A stretch of 22,897 nt of DNA from a virus. The position numbers and the translations under genes are program-made. Shown here in pieces: positions 13,778-20,978 of the stretch; the stretch's first letter is position 1, and each line of letters starts with the position of its first letter. The stretch spans positions 1 through 22,897 of IMG/VR virus record IMGVR_UViG_3300043464_001420. One strand, given 5' to 3'. Under the pieces are notes generated by a model. That model was given only the letters and a program-made list of their open reading frames with translations, ran no database searches and had not been told where the DNA came from.

Positions 13778-15285
13778 TAATCGTCCTCGATTCCTGGCTG
13801 TCGAACTTGTCTAACTTGATGGGTTGCGCGGTGGACCGCCCACGCCGCGTCCCCACGAATGAGCATTGAAAAGGTCGTTCCGCGAGCGGCGCTACGGCGC
13901 TGCCTCGGGGCTAGGCCGCGTGGCTCGGCCCAATAAGAGGTATTCCATGCCTCGCTGCCGGGGGAGTTCCATTGGGGGTCGGTGCCTGACTCGGTAAAAA
14001 TCACATCTACGAGGTTGCCGTCATCCTCCTCAAAGTCCGTGGAAATACCAATAAAGGTTTCCCCCGCGCCCCAAAACTTTGATGCCCGGACTACCTTTAT
14101 GTCGGGACTATTGAAGTCAAGCCACCCAGAGCGCCACTTGGCCGCAATCACGGTGCCGTTGTCGTCGGGGTCGGTGCGGCGGTGGAGGTTGAGTTTCGTA
14201 TCTCCAAACCAGAGCTGTCCGTTGAAGCCGTGGACCCACTTGGCGGGGAGGTCATAAAGCGAAAACCAGCCGGTATCCGTGTCGTGGACTAAGACCCGCT
14301 GCCCTTCCGTGGAGGTAAAGGCCATGTAGATCGTGTCGTCCACGGCGGTAAGGCGGCAAGAGGTTATGTCGCTGATCGTGCCGCCCGTGTAGTAGCCAGA
14401 GGTATTGCCGGTCCAAAGCGGCTCCACGGCATCGGACACCTTCTCGGCAGACGAGCCGGTGGTCCGGTAAAGCCCGTCAGGGCCTACGAAGTAGACACCG
14501 TTTCGTGTGGTGGCAATACCGAACGGAGAGGCAAGCCCCACGCCGCCCTCCACAGGGCGGTAGTTGAAGATTGGGTCGCCTGCGGCGTTCTGAGAGTTGC
14601 CGTAGAAAACGAAGAACTTGCTCTCCTTGAATACGAAAACGAGTTCGCGCCATCCGACCGCTCCTTGGATTTTCTCCCCGTCGCCGGGGGTTAGCTGGAC
14701 ATAATCAAGCGCGTTCCAAGTCGCCGGGTCGCCAGGGTCCGAAAACCAAACATGGGACGGGCTGGTGGTGGCCGCTGCGGGACCGTCCGTGGTTCCAAGA
14801 AAACCGGTGGAGACAAGGCGGTTATCCGTGGACTGGACGGCGAGGTAGCGGCCCTTGGGAACGACGATTGAGGAGGAGTTGGGGTCCGTGAAGGCGCTGC
14901 CGTTGTAGTAGCGCACATCGGTTCCGTTGGAGGCGTAGAGCCGCTCAGAGTTTGGGGTGCCGTAACGGGCGAAAGAGAAGGGAACGGTGGGGGTCGTCAG
15001 GCTTCCCGATGCCCCTTGGGTGCCGCCGCTTGTGTCGTAGCCCCTGAGCTGGCTGCTAACGGTCGTAAGGATGCGCTTGGACCCTGCGGTAGTGCTAAAC
15101 GATCCAAGGCCCAGGATCGTCGCGTTGAGCCTTTCCACGAACCCGCCACGGGTCACGATGGCCCCGCGCTCGGAAAAGCCAACATTCATCGCGTCTATGG
15201 CCTCTGCCGGGTCCACGGCATCGGGCTTGTCTCTTAGATTCAGCCCCCTACCGAACCCCTGATACGGGAAGGACTGGTAGGCCAT
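13777..15285 (-). CDS. tail hub/nozzle-type protein
   Basis: A protein of 502 residues. I chose the ATG at 15285 (MAYQSFPYQGFGRG), which overlaps the adaptor stop as TGATG; the open frame to 15597 is a shadow over the adaptor gene. The N-terminus (RGLNLRDKPDAVDPAEAIDAMNVGF, then a GAIVTRGGF turn) is typical of podovirus stabilisation or nozzle proteins and long-tail hub proteins. The rest is beta-rich, with blade-like repeats (RLYASNGTDVRYYNG, NGVYFVGPDGLYRTTG, DTIYMAFTSTEGQRVLVHD) suggesting a propeller-like body. It should sit at the tail end below the portal and carry the fibres. No enzymatic motif is visible. P22 gp10-like or T7 gp12-like roles are the closest known analogues. Confidence 0.78.
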   Translation of the reverse strand: MAYQSFPYQGFGRGLNLRDKPDAVDPAEAIDAMNVGFSERGAIVTRGGFVERLNATILGLGSFSTTAGSKRILTTVSSQLRGYDTSGGTQGASGSLTTPTVPFSFARYGTPNSERLYASNGTDVRYYNGSAFTDPNSSSIVVPKGRYLAVQSTDNRLVSTGFLGTTDGPAAATTSPSHVWFSDPGDPATWNALDYVQLTPGDGEKIQGAVGWRELVFVFKESKFFVFYGNSQNAAGDPIFNYRPVEGGVGLASPFGIATTRNGVYFVGPDGLYRTTGSSAEKVSDAVEPLWTGNTSGYYTGGTISDITSCRLTAVDDTIYMAFTSTEGQRVLVHDTDTGWFSLYDLPAKWVHGFNGQLWFGDTKLNLHRRTDPDDNGTVIAAKWRSGWLDFNSPDIKVVRASKFWGAGETFIGISTDFEEDDGNLVDVIFTESGTDPQWNSPGSEAWNTSYWAEPRGLAPRQRRSAARGTTFSMLIRGDAAWAVHRATHQVRQVRQPGIEDD

Positions 15286-15878
15286 CAGGCGATGTAATCC
15301 TCGAAGATGCCGGACTGAACGAGGGTCTGCGGGTTCTGGTAGTTCCTGACCATCAGCGCGTCCCTCATGGCCTGAATGTCGCGCTCGATGGATACCTGAA
15401 GCGCCTGAGCGGTGTCGTATTCGTCGTTGTCCTTCAGGCCCCGCATCACCGCACCGTCGATGATTACCTCTTGGTAGGCGCTCGGAATCAGCGGCTCGTC
15501 CACATCGGTATAGGTCGGGGGCTTCTGGATGAACCGGACATACAGGGTCTTGTCGCTCGTCGGCCAGGTCTTGATCGTGTTGCCGTCGAGATACCAATGG
15601 GTCGGATCGCCCGTGTCGTCAAGGTCGGGGTCGCGGTCCCGAATGTCTCTTAGGTCGGTCCCCCGGAGGGTCACATCCTCGTAGCCAATCCACAGGACTT
15701 GCGAAAGGTTGCTGATCGTAAGCGGCGCGGCACCCGTGGTTTCGGTTTCCAGAAACGGCCACGGCTCCTGGGCGCAGACATACTCATATGCCTGCTTGAT
15801 CCACTTGTCGAGTCGGGCCTGCGGAATGTATTGGTAGCCGCGATCCTCGACCTCGGCGCGTATCTCTTGGAAGGTCAC
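15285..15878 (-). CDS. head-to-tail adaptor protein
   Basis: A protein of 197 residues. The start is GTG at 15878, overlapping the previous stop as GTGA. The N-terminal helices (IRAEVEDRGY, then ARLDKWIKQAYEYVCAQEPWPFLE) match the pattern of head-completion/adaptor proteins of short-tailed phages, in which a helix-rich core ends with a WPFL-like motif. A beta region (PLTISNLSQVLWIGYEDVTL) follows, then a helical C-terminus. The role would be to bind under the portal and connect it to the nozzle, as P22 gp4 or T7 gp11 do. Position between capsid genes and hub supports this. Sequence similarity was judged by pattern only. Confidence 0.7.
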   Translation of the reverse strand: MTFQEIRAEVEDRGYQYIPQARLDKWIKQAYEYVCAQEPWPFLETETTGAAPLTISNLSQVLWIGYEDVTLRGTDLRDIRDRDPDLDDTGDPTHWYLDGNTIKTWPTSDKTLYVRFIQKPPTYTDVDEPLIPSAYQEVIIDGAVMRGLKDNDEYDTAQALQVSIERDIQAMRDALMVRNYQNPQTLVQSGIFEDYIA

Positions 15879-16369
15879 TTACGAAACATCCTTTTCTTCT
15901 TCAGCCCTCCGTCACCGAACACCCGCCGACCGGCGCGAATGTCCATAGCCGCAACATCTATGTTCTGCTCCCGCTTCAGCTCCGCTTCCTTCTTGCCCTT
16001 TTCTGCCTCTCTTACTTGCCTCTCCCTGAGTTCCTGAAGCGCCCCCTCCCGCCAAAGGTCGGCCTCCTTCATATCCTCGATGATCTTCATGGACGGCTCG
16101 ACATACTCCTTGTCCGGTCCCATGATGGGCCAGTAGGAATGAATGAGGCCGGGGGGAGTGCGGCGGATATGCCACCTACCCGGAACGATTCCGGGGATGG
16201 CTCCCTCTGCGGCCTTGGGGCCGATCCAGACGAGTTCCAGATGCGAGTCCAAGCCTTTGAGTTCTGCGTTGATCTGTTTGACGAGCGGGGAGTAAGGCGG
16301 TCCCTGCTCTACGGCCTCCTCCCGCATCGCATTTAGCGGCACGATGAGGCCCGATGAAGTCTTTAGCAC
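15875..16369 (-). CDS. conserved-looking phage structural protein, unknown function
   Basis: A protein of 164 residues. GTG at 16369 is preceded by AGGAGG four bases upstream, a strong ribosome binding site that settles the start. Residues 45-95 form a compact beta-type region (LELVWIGPKA, VPGRWHIRR, SYWPIMGPDKEY). Residues 98-145 are charged and helical (MKEADLWREGALQELRERQ). The C-terminus is basic (KKKRMFRK). Related-looking proteins occur behind capsid genes in other actinobacteriophages, by recall. It could be a head-completion, decoration or connector protein. Transcription reaches it only past the hairpin behind the capsid gene, so its level is probably lower than that of the capsid protein. 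Confidence 0.65.
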   Translation of the reverse strand: MLKTSSGLIVPLNAMREEAVEQGPPYSPLVKQINAELKGLDSHLELVWIGPKAAEGAIPGIVPGRWHIRRTPPGLIHSYWPIMGPDKEYVEPSMKIIEDMKEADLWREGALQELRERQVREAEKGKKEAELKREQNIDVAAMDIRAGRRVFGDGGLKKKRMFRK

Positions 16370-16390
16370 TTGTCCTCCTAAGAGTGAACC

Positions 16391-16418
16391 CCCTCCCCCG
16401 CCCTAAGGCGAGGGAGGG
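16391..16418 (-). terminator. GC-rich terminator/attenuator hairpin after the capsid gene
   Basis: The arms 16391-16402 and 16407-16418 form a 12-pair stem with one wobble and a four-base loop (UUAG on the transcript). This is the strongest hairpin I see between genes. It starts 15 bases after the capsid stop. No real U-run follows (GGTTCACTCTT), so it may be a partial terminator or an RNA-stabilising 3' end. That would fit high capsid expression and lower expression of later genes. Confidence 0.65.
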
Positions 16419-16432
16419 TGATCCATTCGGGG

Positions 16433-17659
16433 TTAGGCTGCCGGTGGGGTCAGGCTCAGGTTGGTGAGCTTGCCGTGGGCCGAACGCCTGTTGGTTGCGA
16501 GCTGGGCGTAGTACTCCAACGCGCCAACCAGGTTGGTGGTTCCCTGCTTCCATTCGAGAATGGAACCGCCGTACTTCTGAGTGACCCAGTAGGGCTTGTC
16601 CGTCCTGACCATGAACAGGTGCTTCTTGGTCAGCATGAACCACTCATCGTCCGGGCAATCGGGCTGTGCGTCAATCCGCATACCCGACCAGGTTGCCCCG
16701 GTGTCGTTTCCGGCACCGATGCCGGTGTCACCCGAGAACCGAGCCTGCGACTGAAGCAGCAGGTAAAAGAGCTGCTGCTGAAGCGGCGAGGTCAGGTTCC
16801 AGTCGGGACGACCGCCCCTCTGCTGGAAAATCTTGCGCTGGATATCCAGCAGCTTCTCCAGAGAGAGATCCTCGGCGGATGCCGGGGAGTCGATGGCAAA
16901 CGACTTCCAACGCTCGTCGGTCAGGCCACCGAAGGCACCCGTTCCGATGATGTTGTTGAGGCCGTTCATCCCGTAGAAGGTGGAACCGCTGCGGGAACCG
17001 GCGATGCTCACGAAGTGCGAGGACGAAGTGGTGATATTCGCTCCGCTGATCGTGATGGTGTTGTTGGCCGTGTCGATGGCCGTGATCTGCCTTGGCGTAC
17101 CCGCGCCGGTCTGCGAAACCGGGTTAGAGGTAGTGCCAATGTCCACGGTCAGACCGGGGTACAGGTAGCCACGGTCCAGCGCCCATGTGTCGCCAGAGGC
17201 GAGGGTGATGGTCGTGGTGGTCGTGCTGGTCCCGCACTTGGCGAGAAACCCAGTTCCGTCACCGAACGCCTGAGCTGCGACCTGATGCCGCGTGTTCTCA
17301 ATCGCGCCCGTGACTTCGGAATCCATCGCAGATGCGACAGCAAGCGGTCCCTCTGACGAGGTAATCGCGTTAGTGTCGATCTGAACCTGGAACCAGTGCC
17401 GGGTGTGCTTGAACTCCGCAACGCCGACCTTCTGGTTGTCAGCCGGGTTGAGGGACGAGGAACCAGCCTCAGGGACGATGGTGTAGCCACCGGAACGGTC
17501 CAGGTGAACCGGAACCTTGGCGACCTTGCCGACCTTGTACTTGCTGGTTTTCTCGATGGTGTCGAGGAGGAGGTTCTGGTCGTAGAACTGCTTTTCGAGC
17601 CTGTCCTGGGTCCAGACCTCCTTGAGTACATCTTCGTACACGCTGTAATCAGCGGCCAT
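16433..17659 (-). CDS. major capsid protein (HK97-like fold)
   Basis: A protein of 408 residues beginning MAADYSVYEDVLKEVW. The position straight after the scaffold and before the connector genes is the major capsid slot. The N-terminal arm (RLEKQFYDQNLLLDTIEK), the E-loop-like region (HLDRSGGYTIVPEAGSSSLN) and the C-terminal part (DKPYWVTQKYGG, ALEYYAQLATNRRSAHGK) fit an HK97 fold. Residues about 140-215 are a beta-rich insert (TITLASGDTW, then RQITAIDTANNTITISG), resembling an I-domain. AAAGGAGT lies just upstream of the ATG as a strong ribosome binding site. No separate protease gene is present, so the scaffold is probably removed or cut by another route. Confidence 0.85.
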   Translation of the reverse strand: MAADYSVYEDVLKEVWTQDRLEKQFYDQNLLLDTIEKTSKYKVGKVAKVPVHLDRSGGYTIVPEAGSSSLNPADNQKVGVAEFKHTRHWFQVQIDTNAITSSEGPLAVASAMDSEVTGAIENTRHQVAAQAFGDGTGFLAKCGTSTTTTTITLASGDTWALDRGYLYPGLTVDIGTTSNPVSQTGAGTPRQITAIDTANNTITISGANITTSSSHFVSIAGSRSGSTFYGMNGLNNIIGTGAFGGLTDERWKSFAIDSPASAEDLSLEKLLDIQRKIFQQRGGRPDWNLTSPLQQQLFYLLLQSQARFSGDTGIGAGNDTGATWSGMRIDAQPDCPDDEWFMLTKKHLFMVRTDKPYWVTQKYGGSILEWKQGTTNLVGALEYYAQLATNRRSAHGKLTNLSLTPPAA

Positions 17660-17665
17660 AAGATG

Positions 17666-17682
17666 ACTCCTTTCTTGGGAGT
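17666..17682 (-). promoter_or_regulatory. capsid gene ribosome binding site inside a small hairpin
   Basis: ACTCC (17666-17670) and GGAGT (17678-17682) pair around a seven-base loop. On the transcript this reads ACTCC-CAAGAAA-GGAGT, and the second arm is the GGAGT of the capsid ribosome binding site AAAGGAGT. The site is therefore half hidden in a five-pair stem seven bases before the ATG. It may tune capsid translation; the stem is short and easily melted. Confidence 0.4.
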
Positions 17683-17688
17683 GAAGCC

Positions 17689-18396
17689 CTAGTCAGCGTC
17701 AGCCGCCGCGATGCGGTCGGCTATGAACTGAACTCGGGCCTCGTCGTTGTCGAGGTCAGCCGCTCTCTCAGCGGCGATACCGGACCCTGGGCGACGAGCC
17801 GCCTTCTTGGATTCAACCCACGCGCTCTGCCGATCCTGAAGAAGCTCAGAGAGGTGTGCGTGAGCAACCTGAAGGTCAGGCACCCCGTTTTCGTTGGGGT
17901 TCGCCCTTGCTACGGAGGCGAGGATGGCGATTTCCTGGTCGGAGAACTCGCGGCCTTCGGACTGCTCCAAAGACTCGATTCCTTCTGTCAGGAACTCAGT
18001 TTCGGCCTCGACATACGCTTCCTGCTCGGCGGCTGCCTGCTGTTCTTCCAGCATGGCCTCCAAGCGATCTATGCGAGCGTCGGGGTCGAACTCGTCCAGC
18101 TCGTTGAACTGGTCGGCTTCTTCGTCCTCCAGCTCAATGCCAAAGGCTCTTAGAGCCTGGGCCTGAGCGTCGGGTCCAGCCTGTCCCGAGAGTGCGACCT
18201 GAAGCCTCTCGGCTTCGGAGTACTGCTGATTGCGACGGTCGAACTCCGAACGGAGGTCTGAATACCTCTGCTCGTAGTCAATCTCGGGACTGTTCGCGGG
18301 TATCCCGTTATCTTCGGGGCCGCTTACGGGTCCGGGTGTCTCCTCGGTCTGAGGGGCCGGGACTTCGCCCTCTACGGGCGTGGCTTCATCTGGCAT
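17689..18396 (-). CDS. capsid scaffolding protein
   Basis: A protein of 235 residues, strongly acidic and mostly helical. The first 40 residues are Pro/Glu-rich and disordered (TPVEGEVPAPQTEETPGPV). Residues 40-75 and 108-155 have coiled-coil character (YEQRYSDLRSEFDRRNQQYSEAERL and RIDRLEAMLEEQQAAAEQEAY). The C-terminus ends with a charged helix (FIADRIAAADAD) that may touch the capsid. Composition, size and the portal-scaffold-capsid order are typical of scaffold proteins that shape the procapsid and then leave. AAAGG lies upstream of the ATG at 18396. No protease motif is visible. Confidence 0.82.
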   Translation of the reverse strand: MPDEATPVEGEVPAPQTEETPGPVSGPEDNGIPANSPEIDYEQRYSDLRSEFDRRNQQYSEAERLQVALSGQAGPDAQAQALRAFGIELEDEEADQFNELDEFDPDARIDRLEAMLEEQQAAAEQEAYVEAETEFLTEGIESLEQSEGREFSDQEIAILASVARANPNENGVPDLQVAHAHLSELLQDRQSAWVESKKAARRPGSGIAAERAADLDNDEARVQFIADRIAAADAD

Positions 18397-18459
18397 TTCT
18401 GCCTTTCATGTGTGCGGGGCCACAAGTGGCGTATCCGCTGGTTTCTGTGCTTATCCGGG

Positions 18460-18474
18460 CGCTCTTAGTGAGCG
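18460..18474 (-). promoter_or_regulatory. small hairpin in the portal-scaffold gap
   Basis: CGCTC (18460-18464) and GAGCG (18470-18474) form a perfect five-pair stem with a five-base loop, nine bases after the portal stop. The 86-base gap (18397-18482) is the longest in the window. There is no U-run and no convincing promoter. It may be a weak attenuator or RNA processing site, or chance. Confidence 0.25.
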
Positions 18475-18482
18475 GTGTCCGG

Positions 18483-20471
18483 CTAAGATGGGATGGCGGG
18501 GAGCGAGGACTGCGGCGTTCCCATATCGGGCTTTGCCGCGTTCATCATGCCCTGGCTCATGGCTTCTTCCGCCTGAAGTTGTTTGGCTCTCTCGGCCTGT
18601 CGAGTCTCAATCTCGATCAGGGCAGAGAAGTAAAGGAGGGAGGCTTCCTTGTATTCCGGTGCGAGGTTGTCCCATCCGTCCGTCTTGAACCAATCGGAGA
18701 AAACGGCTTTGTGGACGGCCACATTGTCCACCATTTCGCGGGGCATCCAGCCCGGAACCTGAGTCAGCGGCATCCCGGTATCGGGGTCCATCGCTTCCTC
18801 GCCGGGGAACACCGGGCGGGGTGGCTCGTTTAGGAACTCACCGGACCTGAGCTTGCTGATAATCAGGTTGGCTCGGGCTATGTCAAGTTCGTAGGACTCA
18901 ACCAGCTTCTCGGCGGTGCCGCCGTCAATGGCTGCCATCGCTGCCTCGGGGCTTACCCAACCGAGCTGTGCGTAGTTCATAACGCGCTGCTCGACCGCCT
19001 GCCTGGTGCGGGGTTCAAGGGAACCGGGGGCCACTCTTACATCGGTCTGGTTGCGGAGGTTTATCCCCATGAAGTCCTGAATGGATTCCCAACCCGTCCT
19101 GCCCCGGAACTGGATGATGCGAGGCTCGGTGTAGTGGCGCTGAACGAGGGTCAGGCAATCCCGCATAACGGCAGAGTGCCAGTCAGCGAGCTTCACGATG
19201 AAGTTGCCCCAAGCGAGGCGGTCACGCTCCAAGAGCGCCTGAATCCCCTTGCCCGACTCGACCTGAGAGGGAACCTGATTGTCGGAGGAGATGAAGCCCA
19301 TCAGCCGCTCCATGCGGTCGGCAAGGGCGAACAACTCGGAAGGTATCGGCGGGACTGGCCTCCACTTCGGCTCATGGCCGACGATGGGGTTGTAATAGAC
19401 CACGCTCCCCGGCTCGTCAGAGGGCCGGGTGCGGCTATCTAGCGATCCCACCGGGGCTAGAATCTGCGGTGAAAGGGCGACATTCTTCCACTCGGAAACC
19501 TTGTTGAGCGCGTCGTTGAAGGTTCGCATCGGCTCGATGAGCTGTCTTACTAGGCCCTGATCGCGGTCAGAGTCCGGGGAGATCATGTAGGACAGGCGGT
19601 GGATACACGGGGCATCCACGGTGTTTCCCTGCGAGTCCTTCAGCGGGTAGTGGCCCTCGGGGAATACGAGCTTGCCGTTCGCAACGGTCAGCCATCGTCC
19701 GTTCGGATGCTCGGGGGTCGGGCGCTCCAAGTAGTCGGTGACGAGAACCATCTGCGAAGGCTCGGTCTTTTCCCCGCGCCAATCCAGCTCGGCATCGGGG
19801 GTGAGCTTGACACCCAGGAACCCGGCCTCGTTCTTCACGGAGTCAATCGGACGGGCGTGTTGAATCACATAGAACGGGGAATCATCGAACTGACACCCAG
19901 GCTCCCACGAAACTTCGGGAGCGCCATAGACCTTGACTCTTACATCGCCAATCCCCACGATGCCCTGATCGGTTTCCACGAATGGACCGACACCGGAATC
20001 CCAATAGGGAAAGGCAAAGGCTTCACCGCAAGCGAGCGCGTAATAGACGGCGGTTTCGGTGGCCCTGCGAAGGCTCCAAGACTCGTAGCCTGCGAGCGCG
20101 ATCTTCTCCGCGAGCTTGGCCCCGGATATGTCCTCTGAGTCCGTGGTGGACGGGACCACCTCATAGCCGGGGACGCGCTGAGTGGCGGCGCTGATCTTGC
20201 CGTCGAGGATTGCGAAGATGAGGTTGCGGGACTGACGGACCCTCCACTTCGGCTTGCCCTTGCCGTCCCACGATTCCTTCGTGGCCTGGTGGGTCAGTTT
20301 GTTGCGGGAGTTGATGTAGGCGTAGTGATTGCCACGGGCAAACTCCAACGCCTCCTTCCACTCGGGCGTGAGGTCGTCTGCCTGCTGCCGGGATCGCCTG
20401 ATCCGGTCCATGACGGACTTCTCGGGGGCCGATGGCCCGGTCAGCTTGTCAATAAGGCTAGTTTCTGCCAT
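18483..20471 (-). CDS. portal protein
   Basis: A protein of 662 residues. The ATG at 20471 overlaps the previous gene by 14 bases. The fold pattern fits large podovirus portals: an N-terminal helical part (SVMDRIRRSRQQADDLTPEWKEALEF), a wing region with beta strands (YEVVPSTTDSED; GDVRVKVYGAPEVSWEPG), a long stem helix near residue 315 (MRTFNDALNKVSEWKNVAL), and a conserved-looking stretch near 380-440 (SELFALADRMERLMG; QVPSQVESGKGIQALLERDR). The C-terminus is helical and Gln/Ala-rich, a possible barrel or crown. Twelve copies should form the DNA channel at one capsid vertex, the docking site for terminase and adaptor. The place between terminase and scaffold supports the call strongly. Confidence 0.88.
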   Translation of the reverse strand: MAETSLIDKLTGPSAPEKSVMDRIRRSRQQADDLTPEWKEALEFARGNHYAYINSRNKLTHQATKESWDGKGKPKWRVRQSRNLIFAILDGKISAATQRVPGYEVVPSTTDSEDISGAKLAEKIALAGYESWSLRRATETAVYYALACGEAFAFPYWDSGVGPFVETDQGIVGIGDVRVKVYGAPEVSWEPGCQFDDSPFYVIQHARPIDSVKNEAGFLGVKLTPDAELDWRGEKTEPSQMVLVTDYLERPTPEHPNGRWLTVANGKLVFPEGHYPLKDSQGNTVDAPCIHRLSYMISPDSDRDQGLVRQLIEPMRTFNDALNKVSEWKNVALSPQILAPVGSLDSRTRPSDEPGSVVYYNPIVGHEPKWRPVPPIPSELFALADRMERLMGFISSDNQVPSQVESGKGIQALLERDRLAWGNFIVKLADWHSAVMRDCLTLVQRHYTEPRIIQFRGRTGWESIQDFMGINLRNQTDVRVAPGSLEPRTRQAVEQRVMNYAQLGWVSPEAAMAAIDGGTAEKLVESYELDIARANLIISKLRSGEFLNEPPRPVFPGEEAMDPDTGMPLTQVPGWMPREMVDNVAVHKAVFSDWFKTDGWDNLAPEYKEASLLYFSALIEIETRQAERAKQLQAEEAMSQGMMNAAKPDMGTPQSSLPAIPS

Positions 20472-20697
20472 TCATCTGCTCTCTTGCGAGGAAGGTTTCC
20501 TCGTCGTCGTCAAAGGGGATGTGGAGGGTGAGGTCGGCCTGCCCCGTGGAGTGATCCACTACGGCCTGCTCGGGAGCTTGGATTCTCTGAAGGAGCATCT
20601 GCCGCTCTGCCGACCAATCCTGTCTTTCTTGGGCCATCTTCCACTCACGGGCGACCATGACCCCGGCGAGGATGAGGACTATGCCGACAGTCTCCAT
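20458..20697 (-). CDS. small protein with N-terminal membrane helix
   Basis: A protein of 79 residues. ATG at 20697 overlaps the previous stop as TGATG. Residues 2-17 are hydrophobic (ETVGIVLILAGVMVA) and likely a membrane anchor or uncleaved signal. Residues 18-45 form a charged, probably helical stretch (REWKMAQERQDWSAERQMLLQRI) and the rest is acidic and probably disordered (IPFDDDEETFLARE). I do not recognise a function. Proteins with an N-terminal anchor and a short coil are found between terminase and portal genes in several actinobacteriophages, by recall, without known role. Confidence 0.65.
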   Translation of the reverse strand: METVGIVLILAGVMVAREWKMAQERQDWSAERQMLLQRIQAPEQAVVDHSTGQADLTLHIPFDDDEETFLAREQMNGRN

Positions 20698-20978
20698 CAG
20701 GAAAGCCCCTCAATCAGCGCCTCAAACTTTTCGATCTTCTCGTCGTAGTCGTGAACCTGCTCAACCAGGGCCTCGATCTGTGCCTTCAGCTCGTCGTGTT
20801 CGGCCTTAGGGACCATGCCGACGATCTTCCCGGCCTGCTCGATTACCTTCGTCCTGAGGTAAAGGCGGCTGTCGCGGCCTGCGGGAACCAGGGCGGCAAA
20901 GTCCACGAACGGGCCATCTGTCCGGTTGCTTGCTGCGCATCGCTGCGGGTAAAGGGCTGCCTTCTGAACCAGTCTCAA
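20697..20978 (-). CDS. small protein with globular head and coiled-coil tail, unknown function
   Basis: A protein of 93 residues. The start is TTG at 20978, overlapping the terminase stop as TTGA. GGGAG at 20986-20990 lies seven bases upstream and supports this start. The N-terminal half (ALYPQRCAASNRTDGPFVDF, then GRDSRLYLRTKVIEQAGKIVGM) looks like a small conserved domain, and in similar phage proteins I recall paired cysteines that may bind metal; here there is only one Cys. Residues 58-90 form a coiled coil (HDELKAQIEALVEQVHDYDE). Its function is unknown. The place between terminase and portal suggests a packaging or head accessory role. Confidence 0.65.
   Translation of the reverse strand: MRLVQKAALYPQRCAASNRTDGPFVDFAALVPAGRDSRLYLRTKVIEQAGKIVGMVPKAEHDELKAQIEALVEQVHDYDEKIEKFEALIEGLS

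Noticed and set aside
13777-15597. Longer start for the tail hub gene at 15597
   Set aside because: The first 104 residues would lie in a second frame over the adaptor gene and are low-complexity Arg-rich; the ATG at 15285 forms a TGATG junction and begins the conserved-looking N-terminus.
16418-17356. Plus-strand open frame of 312 residues opposite the capsid gene
   Set aside because: It covers the terminator hairpin and the capsid gene in reverse and has no ribosome binding site or recognisable motif.
18397-18482. Promoter or unannotated gene in the 86-base portal-scaffold gap
   Set aside because: I see no -35/-10 pair and no open frame of useful length; only a weak five-pair hairpin and the scaffold ribosome binding site.
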